64,000 nt of DNA, taken from the NCBI RefSeq assembly GCF_030272615.1, contig NC_081408.1, positions 766,851,330 to 766,915,329 of the forward strand. Direction: 5' to 3'. Position 1 is the first letter of the stretch. Every line of letters starts with the position of its first letter. Below are positions 22,731 to 34,575 of the stretch, piece after piece. Position numbers and translations under genes: made by a program. This DNA comes from Cryptomeria japonica. Lineage: Eukaryota; Streptophyta; Pinopsida; Cupressales; Cupressaceae. Below the pieces are notes generated by a model. It made no database searches. It had not been told where the DNA came from and saw only the letters and a list, made by a program, of their open reading frames with translations.

Positions 22731-23290
22731 AAGAAAAATATTTCCTGTCATCCTCCCCTTCCTCCATTCGTGCGACATGTTGTAGAAAACTCCTTCTACA
22801 CCAATTAATTGACACCTTGGCATTTGTACATTCCAAATTTGCTCCCCTTAACAAGTTGAGGACTGCACATTTTTTTAAATTAATACACTAAATTTATGTT
22901 GAACTTTTATATATATTTTAAAACTATTTTTTAAAATTATATATCGTACACATATTTTCAAAGAATTTTGTTAAACTTTAAATTAATATTTTAAGTTTAA
23001 TATTGAATGTTTTTTTTTTTTATATTAAACTTTTACCTTTCAAATTGTATATCAAAATTTATATTTTTATTTAGTTATTTGTTTTATTCTAGAAACTAAG
23101 TTTCATGTTTTATTTTATTTTTTAATTTCAAATTTTTACAAATAATAATAACATTATATTTAATAGTTATCTCAAACTATTGCACATCTTTAATTACAAA
23201 TAATATTAACATTATATTTAATAGTTATCTCAAAATATTGCACATCTTTCAAATTTAAATGTCTCTTATTATGGGACCGATGACATCTGA
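22731..23290. other. Non-coding AT-rich hAT interior
   Basis: AT-rich with an internal duplication of ACAAATAATAATAACATTATATTTAATAG type at about 23137-23245. Nothing else is seen. Confidence 0.5.
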
Positions 23291-23299
23291 CAACACTCA

Positions 23300-24345
23300 A
23301 GTTCTCAACAGGTATCACCATTCATCGGATGAGCAAAGATCAATGACTTAGGGTGGATTTCGGCCCAAATGTGGGTAGTGAACACATTTGTGAGAACTTT
23401 GCTCAGAAATCGGAATTGAACATTTTAAATTTAATTAAATATAATTAAGTCTATAGTGTATAGACTATAAATCTCGTTTTCAGGTAGAATTTTAAAATCA
23501 TTAAATAGACTTTAAAAACAGACCCGAAAAGTGACACGAGTATGGTGACGTGCCAGAAAAACGGCAGAAGTCGTGGGACCCACTTCATCTGAAAATAGGT
23601 AACATCGACCGTTGGATGAACAAAGATCAACGACTAGGGTGGATTTCGGTCCGAATGAGGGAAGTGAACACCTTTCTGAGAACTTCGCTTGGAATTGGAC
23701 ATTTTAAATTTAATTAAATATAATTAAGTCTATAAAGATTTTTTTTGGACGGAGGTTTAAAATGATTAAATAGACTTAAAAATCAAACCTGAAAAGTGAC
23801 ACAAGTATGGTGACATGCCAGAAAAATGGCAAAAGTCATGGGACCCACTTCATCTGAAGAAAGGTACCATCCACCGTTGGATGAACAAAGATCAACGACT
23901 TAGGGTGGATTTCAGGGCGAATGTGGGAAGTGAATAGCGTTCTAAGAACTTTGCTCGAAAAAGTGACACGAGTATGGTGACGTGCCTAAAAACTGGCAAA
24001 ATTCATAGGACCCACAAAAACTGACAATAGGTACCATCGTCCGTTGGATAACCAAAGATCAATGACTTAGGGTGGATTTCAGCTCGAATGTGGGAAGTGA
24101 ACACATTTGGGAGAACTTCGCTCGGAATTGAAACATTTTAAATTTAATTAAAAATATAATTAAGTCTATAAAGCACTTTTTCGGGCGGAAGTTTAAAATT
24201 ATTAAACAGACTTAAAAAATAGACCCGTAAAGTCACAACAGGTACCTTGGTCCCTCATCCATTGGATGAGAAAAGATGAATGGCTTAGGGTGTATTTTGG
24301 CCTGAATGTGGGAAGTGAACACATTTGGGAGAACTTCACCCAGAA
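23300..24345. repeat. Irregular tandem repeat array, five units
   Basis: Units are marked by AGGTA-CAT-, GTTGGATGAACAAAGATCAA, CTTAGGGTGGATTTC and GGGAAGTGAACAC blocks. They start near 23311, 23597, 23864, 24029 and 24240, so spacing falls from about 286 to 165 bases because some units are internally shortened. Full units also carry TTTAAATTTAATTAAATATAATTAAG and GTGACACGAGTATGGTGACG blocks. Non-coding. Confidence 0.85.
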
Positions 24346-24359
24346 TTGAATGTATTACA

Positions 24360-24595
24360 TTTAATGTCCTCATAATTTATACTGAAGTAGTGAATGTTTT
24401 GTCCTTTGGCATCAAATAGTTATTAATACTAATTAATAAAATTACAACATGATTCTTAATGTCCTCGCAATTTATACTGAAGTAATGAATGTTTTGTCCT
24501 TCGGCATCGAATACTTATTAATAGTAATTAATTTTGTCCTTCGGCATCGAATAGTTGTTAATAGTAATTAATAAAATTACAACATGATTCTAGAT
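24360..24595. repeat. Second tandem repeat, about 100-bp unit
   Basis: Two full copies beginning AATGTCCTC-CAATTTATACTGAAGTA (24363 and 24459) and a partial third repeat the TTTTGTCCTT-GGCATC and TATTAATAGTAATTAA blocks. It lies directly upstream of the leader of the passenger gene. Confidence 0.85.
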
Positions 24596-25026
24596 ATTTT
24601 GCCCTTTAGGTTTTACTTTTCTACTTTTTAGAGTTTTCAAAAAGAGACTTGTAAATCATAATCGTCTTTCATTTCTTGGACAAACCTCTGAATTGAGGGA
24701 GATTCAGAAACAACTACTAGATTGAGGAATGCAAATTGCAACATAGACTATCTGCGCCAATCTAGTGAAATATAAATTCCAATTTTCGGGTAAAATCTAG
24801 AACACCTACATCCTGCCTTTTTTGCTTTTGGTAATTTCGTGGTCCAATTTGAGGGTTAGCATTTTTAGGTTTTTATCTAGCATCATTTTGAATTATTGAC
24901 AATAATAGTGATGGGGAAAAAGGGAAGCAGTATTTCAACAAGAAGCCAAGTGAAAAACAAAATGTACCTAACCGAACTGGTTAAAACACCAGGTTTCATT
25001 GATGAATACCATGATATTTATGACCC

Positions 25027-26217
25027 TGTAAAGCAGAAAATTGCGAGCGAACCCTAAGTGTTCCCCCCACCACTCCGAGGAGAGGAGAAGGAGGATCACT
25101 AGTGTTGACGGTTTTCACTTAGGGGAAACTTTACATTCAAAAGAGGGGTTGAAACCCACAAGATCCAATCCCACACAATGCAAGATTGGATTCTAAATGT
25201 GTTTCAAGGGTTAAGACAGCAAGGCTACCCTATTTTGTAAAGAATGTAGATAGAAGGATTAAGCTAGGAATGCATGTAAAGTGAGAAAGATTCGCTTATA
25301 AATAGAGATAGGAATATAGGATGAAGCTGCGGACCTGGAATTAGTAGTAAAATGTCGAGACGACATTGTCCTACAAATTTGAGCGAAAGTTGATGGGATG
25401 ATGGCGCCCGGCGTGCACACAGTCCTCCGAAAAATCCATGAAACGAAGGGGGATTTGTTCGTCTCTGCACAAGGATTCCAGATCTTCAATTACAGCCGCA
25501 TACCTGCAACCTACACATAGAAAAGTGAAGACGATTGGGGGGTTAGGGATTAGGGGTTTGCCCTTAGGTCAAACCCCGATTTTGGAATTAACCAAGAAAT
25601 GAGAATGCTGTAAATGTAAAAGTTTGTAATGTAAAACAAGTACTAGTACCTTGTTGTAAGAATGTTTGTATTCTTACATGTGAAGGTGTAGATGTTGTTG
25701 TATGTTGTATGTTGTATGTGATCTCCTCTTCAATGGTTGAATCCTTGTCTTGAATGCAACACTTAGCCTTGAATGGAGACTTAGAATGATCAATTGCTTG
25801 AAGGAATGCTTGAATGCTTGAATGTTTGAATGTTTGAATATCGCTTCCACCTCTTTTCCATCCATCCAAAATGGGAGAGGAAATGTAGTTTATATACTTG
25901 TCAATTAGGGTTGATAGACTGATTTTCCCGACCTTAGGCCGACCAGGAAAGATTATTTTCCAATTTGCAAACATAAAGACCCGAGACCCAAAAGAGACTG
26001 GGCCCAAAAATAGGGCCAGGGACCAGGGCGTTGGGCGCCATGGTCCCACCTCTAGGGACAACAAGGTGCAAGGAGGATCAGGCCAGGGTGCTGAAAAATG
26101 CAGTTTTTGATGTCATGAACAAGTTTCGGGGTCTCCATTCAGGTTCCGTGTTGCATTGCCATGGTGAAGACCCAAATGCGGTCGAAATTGCAAGTGTCGC
26201 AATTTTAGGACGCTACA
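25027..26217 (-). repeat. 3' LTR of element D
   Basis: Plus-strand ends are TGTAAAGCAG and ACGCTACA. It aligns end to end with the 5' LTR with differences of a few per cent by eye. It contains a short TTGAATGC-type tandem repeat near 25797-25840. Confidence 0.95.
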
Positions 26218-26245
26218 TTTAGCCCCCACTTTAGCGGGAGTATGA
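26218..26245 (-). promoter_or_regulatory. Polypurine tract of element D
   Basis: On the minus strand AAAGTGGGGGCTAAA lies immediately before the 3' LTR start TGTAGCG, the expected plus-strand primer position. Confidence 0.88.
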
Positions 26246-26961
26246 GCGTACGCTCATACTTTCGGTAAAGTACAAGGAAACAACATTGAAAGACTTTCAC
26301 CACGTCAAGGAGGTAAGACACACCAAGCCCCCAGTGGACTAAGGATCTTACGACTTCGATTGACAAAGTAAAAGGGAAGATCACAAGGGAGAACCATGAC
26401 TGTCAGTAGTAAGGTTCCCTCACTATGAGTCATGTAAGAAAAATACCAAAAATTTTCAAGGCAAAGCTAAGTTCACCAAGAAATTTTCAAGTATCCTAAA
26501 GGGATAGACGGGGTGTATGCCCCCCTACGTTAAAGCGATCGCACACGCCTCAACGGGGGTGATTGCTTTAAGGTAGTGATACACGTAAGAAATGAAAAGG
26601 GAAAGGAGCACGTTATCACAAAGATTTAGCCCCCAAGTGTGAGATAAACCCAAGGATAATAGACACAAAACACAAAGCACGAGGTGACTTTGCTTTCCTT
26701 GGGGTCAGTATGCTGTATGATTATTCATGTATATCATATGTATGTATGCATAATTATTCTTCATTCCCCAATCAAGGAAGGTCACCTAGAAGAAGGGAAC
26801 ACATGTGTCTTTTGAGTCAACATGAGAGAGACCAAAAGAGATCTCAATGCTTTGCATTGTCCTCAAGTAGACAACACTAAGGACAATGAATAGAAGAATG
26901 AGAATAACACATAGAAGAAGTAACAAAAGAGAGGAGGAGAGAGTCTGCTATGCTAATGAAA
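26246..26961. other. Element D 3' non-coding region
   Basis: Sequence between the gag-protease stop and the polypurine tract. It contains a palindrome near 26536-26572 (TTAAAGCGATCGC and GATTGCTTTAA). No pol domain is found. Confidence 0.6.
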
Positions 26962-29900
26962 CTAGTCTAGCACGTCATCTACCCCCCGATCTTGCTGATC
27001 AATGTTTTGGGAAGGTAGGGAACACGCTAGAGGAGGAACATCCAACATAGCAGATGGAGCTATCACAAGATCCAAACAAGGGCTATGTTCATGTTCCAAG
27101 CCACGTTGTTCTTGTCTAGGAGCTAGGATAAGTGCTTTAGAAAATTCGTTAGATAGATGGTCATCAACATATTCATATTCACTATCAGAAGCAAGAGAAG
27201 TAACATTTTCATCATGAATAACATTTTCATCTATATCATCATCAAGATTTATAAAAATAGGGTCTTTAACTCGCACAAGATCAAGACCATCATGCATCTT
27301 ATGTTTAGGAGATTTTGGAGAAAATGGAATAATGCTAGCTGAAGGTGTTTTTGGGGATTGCAAAGTTTGAGAAGCAACTGCCTGAGCTCTAAGACGATGC
27401 TTTCGTCAACGTTCATGCGCAGAATGATTTCGTCTAGTCTTAGTAAGAAGTTGAGAAGATTGAGGAGGAGGAATGTTCTCATCCTTATCACTTGGGTGTT
27501 TAGGTTGTGGTCTCTTAGGCTGAATAATAGGAGAAGAGGAAGGTCTCTTCTCTCCATAAGAGGAAGGAGGATGAACTGCTCCATATAAAGGAGGAATATT
27601 TGGTTTAGGAAGGAGACCAAGTCCATCATGACGAGGAGGTATAGGTCTACTTTTAGAAAGTTTATTAGACATAGACATAGTCACATCCATAGGAATGGGT
27701 TGGGAATCTTCTTGAGGAAAGACATTAGTTTTATCTTTCAAAGGAAGAACTTCCTTCTCAAGAACGATAGGAATATCAAGTTTTGGTGTTCTAGGTTCAC
27801 TTAAAGATAGGATCATATCTGTTTTCCACTTTTGATAAGATTTGAAAAGATGATCACTTCACGGTGGAAGAGATTGGAATTGTTTAGGCCAAAAATAATC
27901 AACAGTAACGCTAGAAGTTCTTTCAGCTGGTTTAAAGAGACCATGATTGACAGTAACAACTTCACCATTATGGGGAAATTTCAAACACTTGTGAATAGGA
28001 GAAGCAATAGCTTTCATGGAAGACAACCAAGGATAGCCTAGCTTCACACGAAATTGTTTGGATGAAGGAATAATAGCAAAGTTCACATCAAGGGATTTGT
28101 TATGGGCCTCAATAGGTAATGTAATAGAACCAATTGCAAGAGAAGAAAATGCATCAAATAATTTCACAATCACATCTGTTTTGTCATAGATCACTTGATT
28201 CAATTGCAAAGTAAAAAGAAATTCTTCAGTAATAACATTAACCATGCAAGAAGAATCAATAAGTACTCCACGACAAGGTGTATTCTTGACTTTTGCAACT
28301 ATGTATAAAGGACCATCAGGTGCCCTGATAGTTTCACTAGAATCAAATGTGATGGAAGGTTCTTTAGGGTTTTCTTGCTGCTCTACAAAGTTAATCACAT
28401 TTGGAGTCATAGACACAAGACCATCAGATGAGAAAGAGGAATCATTAGTCTCAATCACATTAGAGGTATGAGAAGGTAATGGATCAGTAAAAATCTTAAG
28501 ATTTTGGTTAGGAGGAGCTACAGATGTGTTGCCTTTATCATTCACTCCTGAAATAGAGATAGTATTATTATGAATCAAATCTTGAATTTTACCCTTTAAA
28601 GCAAAACATTTTTCAGTATCATGCCCAGGTTGACGATGAAATTGACAAAAAGATTTGTTATCAAAATAGGGTGAATTAATCTTTGTGGGATCTATTTGCT
28701 TTACAGGAGGGAGAGTAAGCACATTTTGTTCCAATAACTTATTCATAATACTATGCAATGATTCATTCAAAGGAGTAAACTTTCTTTCTTTCTTGAAAAA
28801 TTTAGAAATAGGAGGCACACCTGATGCTGCATTCACATTGTTGTTGATGATGTTTTCATTTAACTTAACGGACTCTCTGTTCGGTTTAAACTTTCCAAAT
28901 GGTTGTTGATTACTATCACCCTTATCACTCAGAGCCATAGGATTTGCTTGTTCCATTTGACTCACAGTCAGTTGATAATTGTGAAGAGTTGCACACAACT
29001 GTTGGAAAGAAGTAAACTCAGAAAATAGAAGCTTTTCTCTAATATCTTTTTGTAAATTAGAAATAAAGATTCTTTGAATATCATTGTCAGGCACTGGAAA
29101 AGAAATTTGAGCATACAAATTCTTATATCTACCAATGAAATCAGTCACTTTTTCTTTAACACCTTGTTTACAATGCATTAAATCAATCAAAGTAACTTTA
29201 GGACTTATATTGTTTTGAAATTGTTGAATAAAAGCATTTGCAAGTTGTTCGAAAGAAGTAATAGAATAAGAAGGCAATGAGCAATACCATTGTAGGGCTT
29301 TATCTCTTAATGTCCTAGGAAATAGTTTTGCAAGCAACCTTTGGTCATAAGCAAAATCGGTACATATTGTTTGAAAAGTCTTAACATGTGTCAGAGGATC
29401 ACCTTTACCATTATAAAGCTCCAAATGTAGGATTTCAACATGTTTAGGAGGGATAGCTCGAACAATGTCAAAAGAAAGTGGGCTCGCAACATCAAATGTG
29501 GGCACACTAAACTTAGATTGATTCATAGAGGCAATTTGTTGCTGTAAAGAAGAGACAGTTTGTGCAAGATTATTAATGGTTGCTTCAGTCAAAGAATCCA
29601 TATTAGATGTGTTAGATTGTGATGGAGGTATTATGTTATTGAAAGAAGGTATTGATTGAGAGTAAGGTGGCGGGACACTATGATAGTTAGTCATAGGAGA
29701 GGATTGGAAAAGAGGAGCACTACAAGGAGGAATGGATTGGTTGAATGAATTGCCCCTTGCGTCATGTTCATTTGTGGAGATGTAATAGGAACACTCATTG
29801 AAGGAATGAATGAAGAAGTCGGATTGAATGAAGGCAGAGGGTTGATTGAAGAGGAAGGATTGCCCCCATGACTGGTGATCATAGGGGGAATGTCTTGTAT

Positions 29901-30296
29901 AGAAGTAGTCATTATGTTTGATGTAAAGGTAGGTATGATAGCAATAGAAGTTGTCAAAGGAATAGAATGATTGACTTGAGTAGGAGGTTGTGTATAACCT
30001 AAAGTTTCGGCACAACTCTTCATAGGCATCACATTCGAATCCACAATGTGTGCAATACCACGCAAAATATCAATTCCATTCTTATCACTTTGAACCATAC
30101 GTTTTAGACCCTCAATTAATGAAAGAGCTTGACTATTGGGATACTCTTGAGACATCCATTGCTGAAAATCATCAAATTGGTTATCCAATTTTGAAAGTTG
30201 TTCTACAGAAACCTCATGGAGAGCTTCTTCATCATTAGGAGGATTAGAGGAATTACCCGTGTCCTCATTAAAAAGGCTATTCAAATTAGGTTCCAT
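26962..30296 (-). pseudogene. gag-pro: Element D gag-protease polyprotein
   Basis: ATG at 30296 opens about 180 codons; an indel near 29760 moves the reading to the frame that continues to 26962, with stops at 27859 and 27406. The Retrotrans_gag domain spans about 29460-28980 (GDPLTHVKTF, FPRTLRDKALQWYCSLP, LHNYQLTVSQ). A zinc-knuckle-like CQFHRQPGHDTEKC follows near 28640. A retropepsin-like domain has LIDSSCMVNVI near 28255, where DSS replaces the usual D[ST]G, and ends with LGYPWL. The tail is Pro/Ser-rich and acidic. The protein would form particles and package the RNA, with polymerase supplied in trans. The total is about 1,110 codons. Confidence 0.9.
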
Positions 30297-31537
30297 CTCC
30301 TCGGTAATTAAACCTTGGAAAGACCTAATTCTAAGGCTTCATCTAACGGGAATAGTGTAAGTAGGGCTTATTGTTGTAAAACTCATGCACTAGAGAGAGA
30401 GAAGATTTTGAATTTAGAGGTAGCAAATTTCAATAAAATCAGCAATTCTCCTAGATTTAAGCTGTTAAATGCAATCACGACAATCTCCTAAAATTTCAGA
30501 AAAATGTCAGAGACCGTGGTCCTCGGGGTGCACACGGTCCTCGCAACTTTTTTCAAAATTTTTAGGGATGAAAGTTATGATGATTTTAAAGCTAATCTGA
30601 AAAAATTGAGTGATTTTACGATCTGTAGATAGGCCAAATTAAAGTTGCAATCTCAAAATTGAACCCTACCAAGATTGTCGAAAAATGCAAAATTTGAATT
30701 TTGAAAAAGAGAGGGAAACTGAAATTTTGAATTTTATGATTTTAGAGGGAATACCAAAAGCAATGCAAGTTTTGAATTTTAAAAGTTGACTCAATTTCAC
30801 ACAAAATTCAATTTTGAAAGCGGAAATCAAAGTTGTTGCAATTAAACACTTAATTTCAAAAGTCACAAATTGCAAGAATTTGAATAAAGCACTGAAATTT
30901 CGAATGAATGCCAACACACTTTTCAGATTTAGGACAGTAAGAACACAATTTTGCCGCAAAATTTCAATTTCAACAATTTTTGAATGATTAGAAACCTCAA
31001 TCCAAGAAATCACTAGACCAACTTTGACTTTAATTTTGAAAGTGTTAGAATTGATGAAATCAGCCAAGATTCTGGATTTTAGCAGAAAAATACAGTAAGA
31101 TCTAGCTCCCAAAATTTCAGAAAAAATGTCAGGGACAATGGCGCTCGGGGTGCACACGGTCCTCGTAACTTTTTTCCAAATTTTCAGGGATCAAAGATAT
31201 TATGATTTTGTTGCGGAATCCAAAGTTACAGCTGATTTGGAGATGTTTTGATCAGTGAAATTGTCGGTCAAAGGTTGAATCAAGAGGGTTTTAAAAACTA
31301 GGGTTTTGACACTTAACCACTTAGTTTTCAAAATTAAAGCACAAATATGAATTGATAATTTGCAATAGAAGGGTAGATCTGAAATTAGCATTAACAATTA
31401 AACATTTCACAAGCTCAATTACTAAAAAGAAAATTTAGGGTTTTTATGCAATTAACCTCTAAAATTTGCAAAAGATCAAACATGGAAATGTAATTAAGGA
31501 ATCCAATTTTCAGATCTAACCATGAATAATCAGAAAG
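30297..31537 (-). other. Element D 5' leader
   Basis: Untranslated leader of about 1.2 kb between primer site and gag. Two copies of a motif with GGGTGCACACGGTCCTCG, followed by a TTTTTC-AAATTTT-AGGGAT block, lie near 30525 and 31145. Related copies occur in both LTRs near 25410 and 31950. A conserved repeated leader motif could be a packaging signal, but this is inference. Confidence 0.6.
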
Positions 31538-31539
31538 GA

Positions 31540-31559
31540 TGTTCACGTCGGGTTCACCA
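31540..31559 (-). promoter_or_regulatory. Primer binding site of element D
   Basis: On the minus strand TGGTGAACCCGACGTGAAC begins three bases after the 5' LTR. It starts with TGG, as a tRNA-CCA complement must. I do not assign the tRNA. Confidence 0.8.
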
Positions 31560-31562
31560 AAA

Positions 31563-32816
31563 TGTAAAGCGGAAAATCGCTAGCGAACCCTAAGTGTTCC
31601 CCCCACCACTCCAAGGAGAGGGGAAGGAGGATCACTAGGGTTGACGATTTTCACTTAGGGGAAACTTTACATTCAAAAGAGGGGCTGAAACCCACAAGAT
31701 CCAATCCCACACAATGCAAGATTGGATTCTAAATGTGTTTCAAGGGTTAAGACAGCAAGGCTACCCTCTTTTGTAAAGAATGTAGATAGAAGGATTAAGC
31801 TAGGAATGCATGTAAAGTGAGAAAGATTTGCTTATAAACAGAGATAGGAATATAGGATGAAGCTACGGACCTGGAATTAGCAATAAAATGTTGAGACGGC
31901 GTTGTCCTGCAAATTTGAGCGAAATTTGATGGGATGATGGCGCCCGACGTGTACATGGTCCTCCGAAAAATCCGCGAAATGAAGGGGGATCTGTTCGTCT
32001 CTGCACAATGATTCCAGATCTTCAATTACAGCTGCGTACCTACAACCTACACATAGAAAAGCGAAGACGATTGGGTGGTTAGGGATTAGGGGTTTTCCCT
32101 TAGGTCAAACCCCAGTTTTTGAATTAACCAAGAAATGAGAATGCTGTAAATGTAAAAGTTTGTAATGTAAAACAAGTACTAGTACCTTGTTGTAAGATTG
32201 TTTGTATTCTTACATGCGAAGGTGTAGATGTTGTTGTATGTTGTATGTGATCTCCTCTTCAATGGTTGAATCCTTGTCTTGAATGCAACACTTAGCCTTG
32301 AATGGAGACTTAGAATGATCAATTGCTTGAAGGAATGCTTGAATGCTTGAATGCTTGAATGTTTGAACGTTTGAATATCGTTTCCGCCTCTTTTCCATCC
32401 ATCCAAAATGGGAGAGGAAATGTAGTTTATATACTTGTCAATTAGGGTTGATAGACTGATTTTCCCGACCTTAGGCCGACCAGGAAAGATTATTTTCCAA
32501 TTTGCAAACATAAAGACCTGAGACCCAAAAGAGACCGGGCCCAAAAATAGGGCCAGGGACCAAGGCGCTGGGCGCCATGGTCCTGGGGGACCAGGGCACT
32601 AGGTGCCATGGTCCTGAAGGACCAGGGCACTGGGCACCATGGTCCCACCTCTAGGGATAGCAGGGTGCAAGGAGGATCAGGCTAGGGTACTGAAAAATGC
32701 AGTTTTTGATGTCATGAACAAGTTTCGGGGTCTCCATTCAGGTTCCGTGTTGCATTGCCATCGTGAAGACCCAAATGCGGTCGAAATTGCAAGTGTCACA
32801 ATTTTAGGATGCTACA
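31563..32816 (-). repeat. 5' LTR of element D
   Basis: Plus-strand ends are TGTAAAGCGG and ATGCTACA. It is longer than the 3' LTR by 63 bases, mainly through extra minisatellite units at 32560-32645. Confidence 0.95.
32555..32645. repeat. Three-unit minisatellite in the 5' LTR of element D
   Basis: Three units of about 31 bases with the core GGACCAGGGCACTGGGCACC and ATGGTCC; the 3' LTR has one unit at 26020-26050. The core is partly self-complementary. The expansion or loss occurred after insertion or during reverse transcription. Confidence 0.88.
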
Positions 32817-33140
32817 GACCCTACTATCCATGGTGAAAAGCGTATCATAGATATTAGATATACATTGTCTAGTAAGGTGGGAGATGCAAACAGGGTAAAA
32901 TTTATTGTTTTCAACCCAATATTACAACAAAAAACAAATAAAATTGCATTGTGGGATGTTGGATTGGGAAGCATGGTGTTTCCTGAAGTATTCCCTTGCC
33001 CTGATTTTGTCATGGTCTGCGCCAAAAATTATGATGAAGATAAAAAAGCAATTATCAATAAAAATACAAAAGTGGAAATTTTATCCATAAACGAGGGATA
33101 ATTTGCTCGTTTGTTGAACCTAGGATTTGAAGCCCAAAAC

Positions 33141-34575
33141 TGTGTTGGCATTTTGAGAATCGGTATGTGGACATAATGACATTGTATGTTGTCATTGATG
33201 TTAATATGTTGCAAAGGTGAACCGACATATGGTTATGGAACCGGCACATGGAAGTGTTGAATGACTACCGGTTCGTAGTCTCAATCTTAGGGTTTCCGGT
33301 TGAAGTAATTCAATCCTATGTGGCTCAACTGGTGATTTTGTGCAATGAGTTAACATGACAACAAGAAAGAAGATCTTGCCTATCTACCTTGGGAATATGA
33401 GAAGACTATAAAACGGTAATAACGTGTGATGGGTTACCAGCCGCCATGGAAACAATGGAAAGAAGATCTTTCCTATCTACCTCAGGAATATGAGAAGACT
33501 GTAAAATGGCAGAAAACAAACGATGGAGATTAATGCAGTATGCTCAATGATCAGGATTGAACTTTTTGAACTCCTTAACCCATCAGGTTTAGGGTTTAGG
33601 GTTTATGCTTCCAACCTAATTGTTTTCTATAAGGTCGATGTTGTGATTCTTTCAAGGCTGGTTGGAAAAAGTTGTGTATGAGTATCCAAGAGAAGGGATA
33701 CGTGATACTTTCCAGACTAGAGGAGAGAAGTGATACCTGCAGAGTGTAAGTGCAGAAGGTGAAGAGGAGCTTAAGAAGATCTACATTGGCATTGAGTGCT
33801 GTTACAAGATCATTGAAGTACCTGTTGATCTCTAACCACCTCAATAGTTGGAAGATCCCCTAACAGGGTAGCCTTAACTGGCTTGCTATAAATCCCTTAA
33901 TAGGGTAACTCAAAGTCATTGAGATCTAGAAAGCTAGAGAGCTCTGGAAATCCTTTAACTATTGAGTTTTTGAAATCCTCTAACAAGGTAACCTGTAACA
34001 AGGTTTAACCCTTAACCGAGTATTGTAGCCATCCCTTAACCAGGTGATCCCTAATAGGATGGGTTCCTAACATAACCTATTGTATCTATCTTTAATAGGA
34101 CAAGGCTCCTAATAGAGTGGACTTCCAAAGAGTTCAACAACAAGCTTATGGGTATTCATCCCCACCGTGGTTTTTCCCAATTGGGTTTCCAGGTGAAAAA
34201 TATGTGTGTCATGTGTGATGCTTTTATCTTGTGATGTTTTGTTATTACCTGTTAAGAATATGATGGTTCTGTGTTTTATGCCTGTCTATAAAACATGTTG
34301 AACTAGTTGCTGTGAAGATATGATGATATATTACCTATTCATACATAAGGGTGAAATGGTAGTGTAGTTCTGAGTTGAGTAGGAAGATAAGTGAGTAACC
34401 CGTTTATGATTGTTTTAGTTGTTCTGGGTTTTATTGGTTTCACTCTGCTTCAAACCGGTGCCACTGTTTGCCAGTCATTTGGAGTAATTGTTGTTGAACC
34501 GGTTTAGAAACTATATTTTGTCTATACTGATTCACCCCCGCCTCTCAGTACCAGTTTGGTACTATTTGCTCATCA
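33141..34575 (+). mobile_element. Element E: solo copia-type LTR in the passenger gene
   Basis: Starts TGTGTTGGCATTTTGAG and ends CACCCCCGCCTCTCAGTACC...CTCATCA, the same end architecture as element B's LTR (C-run, CTCTCAG, short tail, CA). Host coding sequence stops before it at AAC (33140) and resumes at AAC (34587-34589) after about ten extra bases, so the target duplication is blurred. A TATAAAAC box lies near 33409. No primer site or coding sequence follows, so it is a solo LTR. It carries a 55-base direct duplication (33364-33417 and 33458-33509) and degenerate CCCTTAACAGGGTA repeats at 33845-34110. Confidence 0.78.

Larger units (their letters stand above)
25027..32816 (-). mobile_element. 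Element D: gypsy-type gag-protease retrotransposon lacking reverse transcriptase
   Basis: LTRs at 25027-26217 and 31563-32816 are flanked by perfect GACCC duplications (25022-25026 and 32817-32821). A primer site, polypurine tract and one gag-protease frame are present in the correct minus-strand order. Only about 0.74 kb lies between the gag-protease frame and the polypurine tract, so reverse transcriptase, RNase H and integrase are absent. This matches the TR-GAG class of non-autonomous elements that rely on an autonomous partner. It is inserted in the passenger gene of the hAT. Confidence 0.93.

Noticed and set aside
23300-24345. CRISPR-like array
   Set aside because: Units are long, irregular and adjacent without unique spacers, in plant DNA; it is an ordinary tandem repeat.
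27002-28909. Plus-strand open frames opposite the gag-protease gene
   Set aside because: They are antisense shadows of the minus-strand polyprotein, which has recognisable domains.
34540-34575. Element E as the 5' LTR of a complete element
   Set aside because: No primer site follows its end; the passenger coding frame resumes about ten bases later.
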